Assembly: GCA_938021685.1 (NCBI GenBank)
Contig: CALIFM010000099.1
Coordinates: 1-30,316 of the forward strand
Length of the DNA stretch: 30,316 nucleotides
Direction of reading: 5' to 3'
Source of the DNA: an uncultured Gammaproteobacteria bacterium
GTDB lineage: Bacteria > Pseudomonadota > Gammaproteobacteria > Arenicellales > Poriferihabitantaceae
The notes under the pieces were generated by a model that had not been told where the DNA came from, ran no database searches, and saw nothing but the letters and a program-made list of their open reading frames with translations. Below, piece after piece: positions 1 through 8,762 of the stretch (within the stretch, counting starts at the first letter, position 1; the number at the start of each line of letters is the position of its first letter). The translations under genes were made by a program, and so were the position numbers.

Positions 1-134
1 CTCAGCATTTATCTGTTCTGCGCGAGAAAGGTGTGCTTGATTCACGCAAGGAAGCAAACAAAGTTTATTATTTTATTGTGAACGACAGTATTTTGTCGTT
101 AATGACTTCTTTGAAGCCAGCGTTTTGTGATTAG
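1..134 (+). CDS. ArsR-family transcriptional regulator, C-terminal fragment
   Basis: The reading frame open from the left edge (codons begin at base 3) encodes 43 residues starting QHLSVLREKGVLDSR and ending at a TAG at 132-134. It carries the recognition-helix end and wing of an ArsR/SmtB winged helix: the family usually reads 'S.HL..LR..GLV..RREG...YY', and here the wing is followed by KVYYFI. The start and the metal- or ligand-sensing part lie outside the window, so the effector cannot be inferred. It is read in the same direction as the rhodanese gene 106 bases downstream, and such pairs are common, but co-transcription is not shown. I am fairly sure of the fold and unsure of the role. 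Confidence 0.7.
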   Translation, partial: QHLSVLREKGVLDSRKEANKVYYFIVNDSILSLMTSLKPAFCD

Positions 135-177
135 AAATCGCTAGGCCTATCTTGTAAAAATAAAGCGTGCGGAATGT

Positions 178-206
178 CTTAATTTTATCCGTGTTTTGCG
201 TATAAT
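178..206 (+). promoter_or_regulatory. Candidate sigma70 promoter for the rhodanese-secB-gpsA block
   Basis: A perfect -10 box TATAAT sits at 201-206, 34 bases before the rhodanese ATG. The -35 region 17 bases upstream (CTTAAT, 178-183) is poor, so the call rests on the -10 and its position. A second AT-rich stretch (TATTATATT) follows at 212-220. Confidence 0.4.
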
Positions 207-240
207 TCGGCTATTATATTAATGCACGCCGCCGCGCTTT

Positions 241-777
241 ATGGATCTTGAATTTGTTTCCCAGAACTGGCTTCTATTCTTAGCTTTAGCCCTTATTCTG
301 GCGCTGATCGTACTTGAACCCCTTCGGCAAAAGGCTTTAGGTATCAAGATGATTGGTCCACTGCGAGTGTCGCAGTTGGTTAATCACGAATCGGCTGTGG
401 TTGTTGACGTATCAAAGTCTCAAGAATACGAATCAAGGCACATTCCTGGTGCCATTAATTTTCCTGCAGCAGATGTTAAGGAAGCTCAAACAGTTTTAGC
501 GGCCTATGAAGGTAAGCCATTGATCTTAACTTGCCCTTCTGGGAGTCGAGCAACTGCTACTGCGCTTAAGTTAGCTAAGCAGGGCTTCAATGATATATAT
601 GTTGTGACGGGCGGTTTGGCCGCTTGGGAAAAAGAAAGCTTGCCTATCGATAAAGGTAAGCAAAAAAACAAGGATGCAACGGCTAGCGAAGCTAAAAACA
701 AGAACAAAAAATCTCGAGCTAAAAAAACAGCATCCAAGAAAGGCCAGACACAAACAAAGGCAAAGCCTAAGGCCTGA
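241..777 (+). CDS. Membrane-anchored rhodanese-like protein (YibN type)
   Basis: 178 residues. One hydrophobic helix at residues 10-26 (LLFLALALILALIVL) anchors the protein in the inner membrane, followed by a single rhodanese domain at about 38-138. The active-site loop CPSGSRA starts at Cys98, matching the CxxGxR pattern of rhodaneses able to carry a persulfide. The C-terminal 40 residues are a low-complexity Lys/Ala tail, possibly contacting nucleic acid or acidic lipid. In gammaproteobacteria yibN commonly precedes grxC, secB and gpsA; here secB and gpsA follow in order but grxC is absent from the 125-base gap. The sulfur acceptor is unknown. No clear Shine-Dalgarno precedes the ATG. Confidence 0.85.
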   Translation: MDLEFVSQNWLLFLALALILALIVLEPLRQKALGIKMIGPLRVSQLVNHESAVVVDVSKSQEYESRHIPGAINFPAADVKEAQTVLAAYEGKPLILTCPSGSRATATALKLAKQGFNDIYVVTGGLAAWEKESLPIDKGKQKNKDATASEAKNKNKKSRAKKTASKKGQTQTKAKPKA

Positions 778-855
778 TATTAAGAAAACAATTATTCATC
801 ATATGCGGTAGACCTTAAGTTTAAGGTATTCGTAATATAGGTGTTCCACACTATA

Positions 856-874
856 ACTAAGCAATATACTTAGT
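856..874. promoter_or_regulatory. Inverted repeat upstream of secB
   Basis: ACTAAG (856-861) and CTTAGT (869-874) form a 6-bp inverted repeat with a 7-base spacer in AT-rich DNA 28 bases before the secB start. It could be an operator or a weak hairpin in the leader. Only the repeat itself is seen; no regulator is implied. Confidence 0.3.
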
Positions 875-902
875 ATAAAAATCGATAAACCAAATCAATT
901 TT

Positions 903-1388
903 ATGGCTGAAGAAAAAGAACAAGGCAAAGAAATTCGCCTAGAACCGCGCAAGGTTTTCCTCAAAGATGTGTCTTATGAATCACCCCAATCGCCGGAAAT
1001 ATTTGCGCGTGATGTGAAACCTGAGATTGATATCCAGCTTACTTTGCATCACAAACACCTAGAAACTAATTTTCATGAAGTGGTGCTGCAAATTACCGCG
1101 TCGTCAACAGAGAAGGACACCGATAAAGCCATCTTTTTGGTTGAGGTGCACCAGGCGGGGGTGTTTGAGATCGCTTGTGACGATGAAGCGCAGCTAGACA
1201 TGATTAAAGAGGTGGCTTGCGCCAACATCTTATTGCCCTTTGCGCGTGAAACGATTGCCGATTTGGTGGCCAAAGGTGGTTTTCCGCAGCTATTGTTGAA
1301 CCCAATTAATTTTGAGGCATTGTATGTGCAAAAATTGCGTAAAGAGCAGCAAGCTGAGAACACCCCAAAATCCGACAGCATCAATTAA
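903..1388 (+). CDS. secB: Protein-export chaperone SecB
   Basis: 161 residues, the usual SecB length. SecB is a cytosolic homotetramer that keeps precursor proteins unfolded and hands them to SecA. The family hallmarks are present: an N-terminal strand region with KVFLKDVSYESPQSP (about 17-31), the acidic middle strand segment, and the C-terminal helix region ANILLPFARETIADL followed by GGFPQLLLNPINFEALY (about 107-141), which is almost invariant among proteobacterial SecBs. The C-terminal tail is short and polar. It sits between rhodanese and gpsA, the conserved order. No strong Shine-Dalgarno is visible before ATG 903, but the N-terminus aligns with the family. Confidence 0.97.
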   Translation: MAEEKEQGKEIRLEPRKVFLKDVSYESPQSPEIFARDVKPEIDIQLTLHHKHLETNFHEVVLQITASSTEKDTDKAIFLVEVHQAGVFEIACDDEAQLDMIKEVACANILLPFARETIADLVAKGGFPQLLLNPINFEALYVQKLRKEQQAENTPKSDSIN

Positions 1389-1421
1389 GGGCTACTGTTT
1401 TAGGCCTTAGCCTCAGTAGAT

Positions 1422-2465
1422 ATGGCCGGCCAACAGCGAGACTCTAAGAAGCCAATTATTGTTTTTGGCGGAGGCTCATGGGGTACGGCGCTGGCTATAT
1501 TGCTGGCTAATGCTGGCCAGCCAACACAGCTGTTTGCACGTACCGAGGCGCGCCGCACACAAATGCAGCAAAGTCGCGCAAATGCACTTTATCTACCCGA
1601 TATTGTCTTTCCTGATCAACTCACGCTTAGCGCCTCTACCGATCTTGTGCAGGCGGTGCAACACAGCGATACCTTTTTGCTAGTGGTGCCTAGCCATGCA
1701 TTTCGGGCCAATGTTGAAGCGCTGCATGCAGCTTTAGTTGCACAGCAGCGTGACTTAAGCAGCATCACTTTAATGTGGGGCAGCAAAGGTTTTGACCCTA
1801 GCACCGGTGACTTGCTCAGTGAAGTCGTGCAGCAGGTGATGGGTGATAAACCTCAGTTAGCGGTAGTAACCGGCCCAAGCTTTGCAATGGAAACAGCCAA
1901 AGGTTTGCCCACCGCTTTGGTGCTTGCGGCGCAAAGCGAATCAGTGGCCCGCACTTTGGTTCCGCTTTTTAAAACGGCCACCACGCGGGTATACCCTAGC
2001 AGTGATCTCATTGGTGCACAGCTTGGCGGCGCAGTTAAAAATGTGATTGCAGTGGCTGCAGGTATTAGCGACGGATTAGGCTATGGTGCCAATGCGCGCA
2101 CCGCGCTAATCACGCGAGGCTTAGCCGAATTGACCCGTTTCGGTACGGCACTGGGCGGCAAGCTAGAAAGCTTTATGGGTTTGGCAGGGATGGGAGATTT
2201 GGTGCTGACGTGTACTGATAATCAGTCACGCAATCGGCGTTTAGGCTTAGGCGTCGGGGCTGGGCGCAGTGCTAAAGACGTGATTGCTGAAATTGGACAG
2301 GAGGTTGAGAGCTTTAATACCACTAAAGAATTGCATCTAAAAGCGCAGGCCTTGGGTATCAGTATGCCGATTACTGAACAAGTGTATGCTGTGCTACACC
2401 AAGGAAGAGATCCGTCCGAGGCGGTCAAGCAATTGCTTAGTCGTAAAGTGGCAATTGAGACCTAA
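1422..2465 (+). CDS. gpsA: NAD(P)H-dependent glycerol-3-phosphate dehydrogenase
   Basis: 347 residues. It reduces dihydroxyacetone phosphate to sn-glycerol 3-phosphate, the first committed step to phospholipids, in the cytosol. The Rossmann nucleotide loop GGGSWGTA lies at 16-23, the SKG segment at 121-123, and the catalytic lysine in GAVKNVIAVAAG at Lys206; the C-terminal substrate domain has FMGLAGMGDLVLTC and the NRR motif. An N-terminal extension of about ten polar residues precedes the first strand. It follows secB by 33 bases and is probably in the same transcript. Confidence 0.97.
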   Translation: MAGQQRDSKKPIIVFGGGSWGTALAILLANAGQPTQLFARTEARRTQMQQSRANALYLPDIVFPDQLTLSASTDLVQAVQHSDTFLLVVPSHAFRANVEALHAALVAQQRDLSSITLMWGSKGFDPSTGDLLSEVVQQVMGDKPQLAVVTGPSFAMETAKGLPTALVLAAQSESVARTLVPLFKTATTRVYPSSDLIGAQLGGAVKNVIAVAAGISDGLGYGANARTALITRGLAELTRFGTALGGKLESFMGLAGMGDLVLTCTDNQSRNRRLGLGVGAGRSAKDVIAEIGQEVESFNTTKELHLKAQALGISMPITEQVYAVLHQGRDPSEAVKQLLSRKVAIET

Positions 2466-2524
2466 TAGCTATTCAAAAAAAGCGACGTATTACCGCCGCT
2501 TATTCTTCAACGAGATTGCCGATA

Positions 2525-3388
2525 TTAGTGGCTACGTGCTTCCACTGTGCCATCCATCATAAAGGGCATTAGCAAGGTGTTGCCATTGGCTCCGATATCA
2601 GATAAGCCAATTTTTGAGGAAGCTATTTTTTTCAATTCATTACCTGATATGGCAAATACATCGCCTGTCATCCAATGATTAAAAACAATTTCTCCGTTTA
2701 TTTTAGTCACGCCATCGATGTTGCCAGCTTCCTTTGCAGCAGAGACGGTTTCAATGTGCTTACTTTCAAGGTTAACAGTGAGTACGCTGCCTAATACATC
2801 AGTTGAGAAATCATCTTTTATTCCTACTCCCCAGCTGCCGATATAAAGCTTATCTTCATCAAATAGAACGCCATTAGGATGTTGAAGGGCTTCATTTTTT
2901 AGAAATAGATTAATTCCGCTATTGTCCAATTTATAAATGGCATGGTCCATCATATCTGTAACATAGAAAGTTCCATCACGACCAGCACTTACATCATTAA
3001 GAAACTTTGCATTCTCAATTGTGTGAGTTTGCATTATTTTTCCCTGCTCAAGATCAATAATATGCACGCGATTGATATCTGTTACCACCAACGTGTTGTC
3101 AACAATCGCCATGCCTTTAGGGGCATTCAGCCCAGTGATCCACTTTTTGTCAATGATTTCGCCTGTTGCTGATAAGCGAGAAATGTAGCCTTGATTATTT
3201 TGCTCGTCGGGTGCGCCGTTAATATTACTGATCAGGTAATGATCACCAGCAGGGTGATAAACGATAGATTCGGGCTGCTCGAAACCTTCTGCTGTCCACA
3301 GCGCTTCTTCAGCGTAAGCGCTGGCATGTAATAGCATGCTACCAATAAAAACACTGGTGACTAGCTTTAGTTTTTTTGTGTACTGCAT
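2525..3388 (-). CDS. Secreted SMP-30/gluconolactonase-like beta-propeller protein
   Basis: 287 residues from the ATG at 3388. That start is preferred over an upstream in-frame one at 3421 because AGGA lies 7 bases before it and the protein then begins with a classical signal peptide (MQYTKKLKLVTSVFIG..., cleavage probably after ASAYA). The mature part is a run of beta strands with repeated turns such as GLNAPKGMAIVDNTLVVTD, NDVSAGRDGTFYVTD and HPNGVLFDEDKLYIGSW, which fits an SMP-30/NHL-type six-bladed propeller in the periplasm. Family members hydrolyse lactones or bind ligands through an acidic metal site. No catalytic set can be assigned from sequence alone, so substrate is unknown. It is convergent with gpsA and divergent from the XRE regulator. 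Confidence 0.7.
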   Translation of the reverse strand: MQYTKKLKLVTSVFIGSMLLHASAYAEEALWTAEGFEQPESIVYHPAGDHYLISNINGAPDEQNNQGYISRLSATGEIIDKKWITGLNAPKGMAIVDNTLVVTDINRVHIIDLEQGKIMQTHTIENAKFLNDVSAGRDGTFYVTDMMDHAIYKLDNSGINLFLKNEALQHPNGVLFDEDKLYIGSWGVGIKDDFSTDVLGSVLTVNLESKHIETVSAAKEAGNIDGVTKINGEIVFNHWMTGDVFAISGNELKKIASSKIGLSDIGANGNTLLMPFMMDGTVEARSH

Positions 3389-3501
3389 GGTTTTTCCTAT
3401 ATAGAGTGAAATGACAAACAAGTATATTTTTATGATGCAAAATATAAATATTTATTATAATAAGCATCGTTTAATGATTCTTTTGGTGTATTATTCGGAT
3501 C

Positions 3502-4299
3502 ATGAGCTTAACTAATGCATTTGCCCGAATTAAATACGCGTTAAAGGCGCGCAAGATGACGTATGGTGATCTTGCCAAGGCACTTGGCTTATCAGAGCCA
3601 ACTGTAAAGCGGTTATTTATTGAGCAAGACTGCAAATTGAGTCGTTTAGTTGAGATATGCCAAGTGCTGGAAATTGAGCCCACTGACATACTCGGAGACG
3701 GGGGTGAGCAAAGTGCTGTGCCTAAGCCTTTGCCGCTTGTGGTGGAAAATCAGCTTGCGAAGAACAAGCCCTTGTTTTATCTGCTACTGCTGTTGATGAA
3801 TAAGTATGATGCTAAAGATATTATGGGGATCTACGATCTCTCAACCAATGATATGTATCAATACTTGAGAGTCTTAGAAAAGCTTGAACTGCTAGAGCTA
3901 GGCGAAGAGTTGACGTTCAAATTGACCTTTCATCAGCCTGTTTTATGGCGCAAAAATGGCGGGCCACTGCACGCCATTATTCGAAATTTGAATTTACAAT
4001 TTGCTGCATCGATCATCAACGATTCTGATGCTGATGAAAATCACTACGCGAATATTAGCCGACGTATGCGAGCAGAAACTTTTGAAATACTCACCACCGA
4101 ATTAGACAGCTTATTGCGGCGCATTCGACACCTAGCTGAAGTGGATCAACTTATTTATCCAGATGAGCAGTTAAAACCTTATAAGCTGCTATTTGCTTCA
4201 GGTCCCATTTCATTTCCAAAATTTTCAAATATCCCCGCACCGTTTAGTGCCGAAAATGAGACAGCTAAGATCAGGTTGGTTAAGGCTAAGCGCGCTTAG
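3502..4299 (+). CDS. XRE-family transcriptional regulator
   Basis: 265 residues. An N-terminal Cro/CI-type helix-turn-helix spans about 6-65 (ARKMTYGDLAKALGLSEPTVKRLF is the HTH core, followed by ICQVLEIEPTDIL). The remaining 200 residues are helical and contain a second region (about 88-135, YLLLLLMNKYDAKDIMGIYDLSTNDMYQYLRVLEKL) that resembles a small winged-helix or dimerisation module. I do not recognise an effector domain. Its TAG overlaps the stop of the convergent phosphate permease gene by 4 bases. Targets are unknown; the divergent propeller gene is the nearest candidate. Confidence 0.75.
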   Translation: MSLTNAFARIKYALKARKMTYGDLAKALGLSEPTVKRLFIEQDCKLSRLVEICQVLEIEPTDILGDGGEQSAVPKPLPLVVENQLAKNKPLFYLLLLLMNKYDAKDIMGIYDLSTNDMYQYLRVLEKLELLELGEELTFKLTFHQPVLWRKNGGPLHAIIRNLNLQFAASIINDSDADENHYANISRRMRAETFEILTTELDSLLRRIRHLAEVDQLIYPDEQLKPYKLLFASGPISFPKFSNIPAPFSAENETAKIRLVKAKRA

Positions 4300-5546
4300 C
4301 TAAATAAACTGCGAAACAAGAAGAAAAAGATAATAGCCAAAATGGCTCCAGCGGGTAGAGTGACCACCCATGATATAAATATCTTGCCGACCACGTTCAA
4401 GTCAATGGAACGAATGCCACGAGCAAAGCCTACGCCCAAAATAGCGCCGACTAAGGTGTGAGTAGTGGAAATTGGGATGCCAGTGTAAGAGGCCAGCACT
4501 ACAGTGGTGGCGGCAGCTAATTCAGCTGCAAAGCCGCGGCTTGGGGTCAGTTCGGTGATCTTTCTGCCGACGGTTAAAATCACTCTATAACCAAAGGTCG
4601 CGAGACCGATTACAATACCGATGCCGCCTAGTAGTAGCACCCATGGAGGCAGCATGGCTTTAGAGGCTACTTCACCGGAGGTAGCCACGCTAATAACCGC
4701 AGCCATTGGCCCAACCGCATTAGCTACGTCATTTGAGCCATGAGCAAATGCCATCGCTGATGCTGTGAAAATCATCAATATTGCAAAGATACGTTCCACA
4801 CTGGCGTTGTTAAATTCTTGGTTGTCGTCGGGACTTGTTTGGACTTTGCGTACCATTACTAAGCCCATAACTGCAATAAGAATGCCAGTTGCCAAGGCTA
4901 AGCCCAAGCATTGCGGCTCTGAATAACTTAAACCGATGTGCTTTAAGCCTTTTTTAAGGGTGACCAAGGCAATAATAAAGCCAACCATAAATAAATAAAG
5001 TGGGCCAAATTTAATTGCATTTTGTAGTGGCTCTTTGGTTGAAAGAATCAACGATTGAATAGAGCGAAACAGCAAAAAAGCAATGATTCCAGCTAGTAGA
5101 GGCGAGGCCACCCAGCTCATCACGATTTGACCTACTTTGCTCCATGCAACGCTCTCCATGCCGACACCCACTGCTGCAAAACCGACCACTGCGCCGACAA
5201 TGCTGTGGGTAGTGGAAACTGGCCACCCTTTAGCTGAAGCAATCAGTAGCCACAGACCAGCTGCTAGCAAAGCAGCCAGCATGCCCCACACTAATAGTTG
5301 CGGTTCATTGATGAAGGCAGCTGGGTCGACAATGCCTTTGCGGATGGTTTTAGTTACTTCTCCACCAGCCAAGTAAGCGCCAGAAAATTCAAACACAGCC
5401 GCTAATAACACGGCTTGTTTGACTGTCAATGCCCTTGAACCAACAGATGTTGCCATGGCATTAGCTACGTCGTTAGCGCCGATGCCCCAAGCTATGAATA
5501 AGCCAAATACACCTGCCAATATCAGATAAATAGTTGCTTGATCCAT
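4296..5546 (-). CDS. Pit-family inorganic phosphate permease (classical type)
   Basis: 416 residues, integral inner-membrane protein with two homologous halves. Each half carries the PiT signature: GANDVANA at 23-30 and HGSNDVANAVGP at about 269-280. Each is followed by an STTH motif (STTHSIVGA near 111-119 and a second STTHTLVGA near the C-terminus). A polar loop at about 234-250 separates the halves. PiT proteins carry metal-phosphate with protons or sodium and have low affinity. No DUF47 partner gene sits next to it, unlike the second Pit gene at 26271. It is read toward the regulator at 3502, ending 4 bases inside it. The upstream gap (5547-5710) shows no convincing promoter. Confidence 0.9.
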   Translation of the reverse strand: MDQATIYLILAGVFGLFIAWGIGANDVANAMATSVGSRALTVKQAVLLAAVFEFSGAYLAGGEVTKTIRKGIVDPAAFINEPQLLVWGMLAALLAAGLWLLIASAKGWPVSTTHSIVGAVVGFAAVGVGMESVAWSKVGQIVMSWVASPLLAGIIAFLLFRSIQSLILSTKEPLQNAIKFGPLYLFMVGFIIALVTLKKGLKHIGLSYSEPQCLGLALATGILIAVMGLVMVRKVQTSPDDNQEFNNASVERIFAILMIFTASAMAFAHGSNDVANAVGPMAAVISVATSGEVASKAMLPPWVLLLGGIGIVIGLATFGYRVILTVGRKITELTPSRGFAAELAAATTVVLASYTGIPISTTHTLVGAILGVGFARGIRSIDLNVVGKIFISWVVTLPAGAILAIIFFFLFRSLFS

Positions 5547-5710
5547 TATGTGTTGAGTGATTGATTAAGCTCCGATGAGCTGGCTTGTGATTGACCTTAG
5601 AGTGATGTCTTCAAGGCAGTGATAACAAAATAATCAGCCGAAGCCTACGCTTGGACCGCGCGATTATAAATTAGTTTGGTTAATTGCGCACAATGCTAGA
5701 TGCGTTGCTA

Positions 5711-7009
5711 TTAGCGGTCTTTGCCTACACCTTTAAAGCGGCTGCGTACTGTAAACCAAGCACCGATGTCTAAAATAGGGCGTGGTGGTAACCATTGCGC
5801 AGCTGGGCTGGCAAGGCAGTCATTAATCAAGTTCGATTGTTCACCGCTGGCGTATTCTGCCAAGGCATGGCCAAAGGCAGTGCCGCGGCTGACGCCAGAG
5901 CCGTTATAGCCGCCCGCCAGAAAGCAATTGGGTTTTACCTGTTGAAAGAAGTTAGTGGAGTTGCCACTGATGCCTTCCACACCTGACCATGCAATTTCAA
6001 AGGGGACGTGTGCTAAAGCAGGGAAGCGCTTGTCAAAAGCAGCGCGGTGAATTTGCTGTCGTTTAGCTAGCTGTGCATCTGATAATAAGACACCACCGCG
6101 ATATTCAGCGGTGTTGCGAATGCTTAAGCGACCCTCTTGGTTTAGGCGCACCGTGGCGCCGCCATTGTGTAGAGACAGTATGGCCCATGTAGGTAGCTTG
6201 CCCAGTGTGCTGCGTTCTTCTTCAGTTAGCACACGGGTCATACTGCCTGATAAAGTGCTGCCTAGCAGGCGACGGCGTAGATGGCCCAATTTACCCGCTT
6301 CGTAATTGACCGCCAGCACTAGCTTATCGGCTTTGATGGTGGCTTGCTGAGTGTGGGCTACAATAGATTGGCTATAGTCAATCGACTGTACAGCACTGTT
6401 TTCAAATAAACGCACATTGGGCGGCAAGCTGTCGGCTAAGCCATGTACTAGCTTGGCAGGATGCATCAGCGCACCGTTTTTCAGATGCACGGCTTTTTGA
6501 TACCACTGGGTGCCGAAATCTTGTTCAATTTGTGCTTGCTCTAAGCTGGCATATGGGATGCCAAGTTGCTCTAGGTATTGCACAAAATGACTATGTTCAT
6601 GCCTAGACTCTCGGTCGGCTGCGGCGTAATAAAAACCGTCCTGTTGCCACTGGCAGTCAATTTTATGTTCTTTGACTAGGTCAGCAAGTAGCTTGAGCCC
6701 GGCGCTATTGATACGATCAACACGTTCGTACTCAAGGGTGTTAGCTAAATTGGCCTTGGCAAAGTGACTGTTGGCGACCACCACGCCTGAATTGCGGCCC
6801 GAAGCACCTTGCGCCAATTGCCTTGCTTCGAGCAGAATAATCTCGTCATCGGGGTGTAGCTGCGCCAATCGGCGCGCGCAAGATAAACCAGTAAAACCTG
6901 CGCCGACTATCAACCATGTTGCGTGGTGAGGGCCCGTGCAAGCTGAGCTCGCCGTACGGGGTGACGTAAGCTCTAGCCAGCCGCGTGTGTCTGAGGGGTG
7001 GTGCAGCAT
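5711..7009 (-). CDS. DAO-type FAD-dependent oxidoreductase at the end of the sulfonate cluster
   Basis: 432 residues. After a short N-terminal arm comes the FAD Rossmann loop GAGFTGLSCARRL at about 36-48, then the GRNSG turn (about 71-75) typical of DAO-superfamily amine and amino-acid oxidases of the gamma-glutamylputrescine oxidase/glycine oxidase type, and near the C-terminus the second FAD contact GGYNGSGVSRG (about 367-377). These enzymes oxidise C-N bonds of secondary or primary amines. It is the last minus-strand gene after hpsNOP and the GMC gene, 124 bases downstream of the latter, so it may share their transcript. A role on an amino-sulfonate is inference. There is no clear Shine-Dalgarno. 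Confidence 0.75.
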   Translation of the reverse strand: MLHHPSDTRGWLELTSPRTASSACTGPHHATWLIVGAGFTGLSCARRLAQLHPDDEIILLEARQLAQGASGRNSGVVVANSHFAKANLANTLEYERVDRINSAGLKLLADLVKEHKIDCQWQQDGFYYAAADRESRHEHSHFVQYLEQLGIPYASLEQAQIEQDFGTQWYQKAVHLKNGALMHPAKLVHGLADSLPPNVRLFENSAVQSIDYSQSIVAHTQQATIKADKLVLAVNYEAGKLGHLRRRLLGSTLSGSMTRVLTEEERSTLGKLPTWAILSLHNGGATVRLNQEGRLSIRNTAEYRGGVLLSDAQLAKRQQIHRAAFDKRFPALAHVPFEIAWSGVEGISGNSTNFFQQVKPNCFLAGGYNGSGVSRGTAFGHALAEYASGEQSNLINDCLASPAAQWLPPRPILDIGAWFTVRSRFKGVGKDR

Positions 7010-7133
7010 TTAGTAAGCTTTAAATATGAGAGGGTATTGGCGCTAGTGTAATACACCGTGCTTTTTTTGCCCATCGATATAATGAAATGACTAGACTTGC
7101 CGTGCTGTTAAATTACAGTCAGCTTTAGCTGAA

Positions 7134-8735
7134 TTAGAATTCGGCTAGATCCTCCTTAATCATATCCGCCGCTTTTTCTGCAATCATAATAGTAGGCGCA
7201 TTAGTATTGCCGGAGGTGATTTCAGGCATGATCGAAGCATCGACTACGCGCAAGTTTTGTATGCCGTGTACGCGTAGGCGTGCATCCACCACTGCATCTT
7301 TATCATTGCCCATTTTGCAGGTGCCGACAGGGTGGTAAATTGTCTGGCTGTGTTTTTGCGCTGCTTCCAGCAGTTGCTCGTCACTTTGAAACTGCCTGCC
7401 TGGCACGTGCTCGTCCAGCACTTCGCTTGCTAATGAAGGGGCTTCAGCAATCGCGCGGGCTACTTTGATCGAGTCAATCGCTACTTGTTGATCTAGCTTG
7501 GTAGACAAATAATTAGGCTGGATTTTTGGGTATTCAAATGGGTCGTTGGAGGTAATCTCAACATGGCCACGGCTTTCGGGACGCAGCTGACATACCGAGG
7601 CGGTAAATGCCGAGAACGGGTGAGCGCCTTCGCCGGGCTTGTCGGCGCTTAAGGGTTGCATATGAAACTGGATGTCGGGTCGCTTAGTTTTTTTACTGGA
7701 TCGAGTAAAGACGGTTACTTGGCTGGCTGCTAATGTCAGTGGGCCAGTAAAAGTGAGGAAGTATTGAATGCCTACCATGATACGTTTGAATACATTATTC
7801 ACTTCGTCGTTTAGCGTGTTCAGGCGTGTTTTAAATACTAAGCGAATTTGCAAATGATCTTGCAGATTTTGCCCTACGCCTTTAAGTGCATGCACTAATG
7901 GTACGTTTTTCTTAGCCAGTAAGTCAGGGTCGCCTATGCCCGATAATTGTAATAATTGTGGTGAGCCGATAGCCCCTGCGGATAGCACCACTTCGTGCTT
8001 GGCATGAGCGGCAAATTCCTCACCTTTAATCTGGTAAGTGACGCCAGTAGCTTTCTTGTCTTTGAATAGTATGCCGGTGGTGTGAGCGCGGGTAATGATG
8101 GTTAAATTAGGCCGCTTACGCGCCGGTTTTAAAAAGCCTTTGGCTGTGCTCCAGCGAAAGCCGCGATGGGCTGTTTGTTGAAAATAAGCCACGCCTTCTT
8201 GGTTTTTACCGTTGTAATCGGCGTTTTCAGTAATGCCGGTTTCTTTAGCTGCTTTAATAAAATGATCGGCAATAGGGCGGCGCAGACGTAAGTCCGACAC
8301 TTTAAGCGGGCCGCCCACGCCGTGATAGGCGTCGCTGCCGCGCTCTTGGTCTTCCGATTTTTTAAAATAAGGTAGTACGTCTTCATATGACCAGCCTTCA
8401 TTGCCTAAAGCTTTCCAGTGGTCATAGTCTTCCGCCTGGCCGCGCACATAGAGTAAACCATTGAGCGCGCTAGACCCTCCCAGCACTTTGCCTCGCGGCC
8501 ATTGCAGCTGACGGCCATCAATACCGCTATCGGGCTCGGTTAAATAACACCAATCAAAGCGCGGGTCGTGCATAGTCTTGAAGTAGCCCACGGGAATGTG
8601 TAGCCATGGGTTCCAGTCTTTGCCTCCGGCCTCTAGCAGCAACACTGAATGATCAGGGTTCTCCGATAAGCGATTCGCGAGCACGCAACCAGCGGAGCCA
8701 GCGCCTACAATGATGAAGTCGTAGTATTTAGCCAT
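7134..8735 (-). CDS. GMC-family FAD-dependent alcohol dehydrogenase (choline-dehydrogenase-like)
   Basis: 533 residues, full length for a bacterial GMC oxidoreductase. The FAD loop GAGSAGCVLANRL is at 11-23; GMC signature 1 (GGSSALNGLLYVRG) at about 86-99; GMC signature 2 (GAIGSPQLLQLSGIG) in the middle; and the active-site pair is His468 in YHPVGTCKMG and Asn512 in NTNAPT. Such enzymes oxidise primary alcohols and pass electrons to quinones or oxygen. Placed 27 bases after the zinc dehydrogenase in the DHPS cluster, it probably acts on DHPS or a related alcohol; this is inferred from position. Classical choline dehydrogenase (BetA) is unlikely because no betaine aldehyde dehydrogenase or betI gene is nearby. 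Confidence 0.85.
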   Translation of the reverse strand: MAKYYDFIIVGAGSAGCVLANRLSENPDHSVLLLEAGGKDWNPWLHIPVGYFKTMHDPRFDWCYLTEPDSGIDGRQLQWPRGKVLGGSSALNGLLYVRGQAEDYDHWKALGNEGWSYEDVLPYFKKSEDQERGSDAYHGVGGPLKVSDLRLRRPIADHFIKAAKETGITENADYNGKNQEGVAYFQQTAHRGFRWSTAKGFLKPARKRPNLTIITRAHTTGILFKDKKATGVTYQIKGEEFAAHAKHEVVLSAGAIGSPQLLQLSGIGDPDLLAKKNVPLVHALKGVGQNLQDHLQIRLVFKTRLNTLNDEVNNVFKRIMVGIQYFLTFTGPLTLAASQVTVFTRSSKKTKRPDIQFHMQPLSADKPGEGAHPFSAFTASVCQLRPESRGHVEITSNDPFEYPKIQPNYLSTKLDQQVAIDSIKVARAIAEAPSLASEVLDEHVPGRQFQSDEQLLEAAQKHSQTIYHPVGTCKMGNDKDAVVDARLRVHGIQNLRVVDASIMPEITSGNTNAPTIMIAEKAADMIKEDLAEF

Positions 8736-8762
8736 TGTTTAATGCAGCGTATCGTCGATCAG

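Noticed and set aside
2470..2515. Bidirectional terminator between gpsA and the propeller gene
   Set aside because: AAGCG and CGCTT can pair around a loop of about a dozen bases, but the stem is only 5 bp and lacks a good T-run.
3440..3456. AT palindrome ATAAATATTTAT upstream of the XRE gene as an operator
   Set aside because: In such AT-rich DNA a 12-base palindrome of A and T is easily random, and no second copy was seen.
7134..8735. Choline dehydrogenase BetA
   Set aside because: GMC motifs are shared by many alcohol oxidising enzymes, and no betB, betI or choline carrier is adjacent; a cluster-specific alcohol is more likely.
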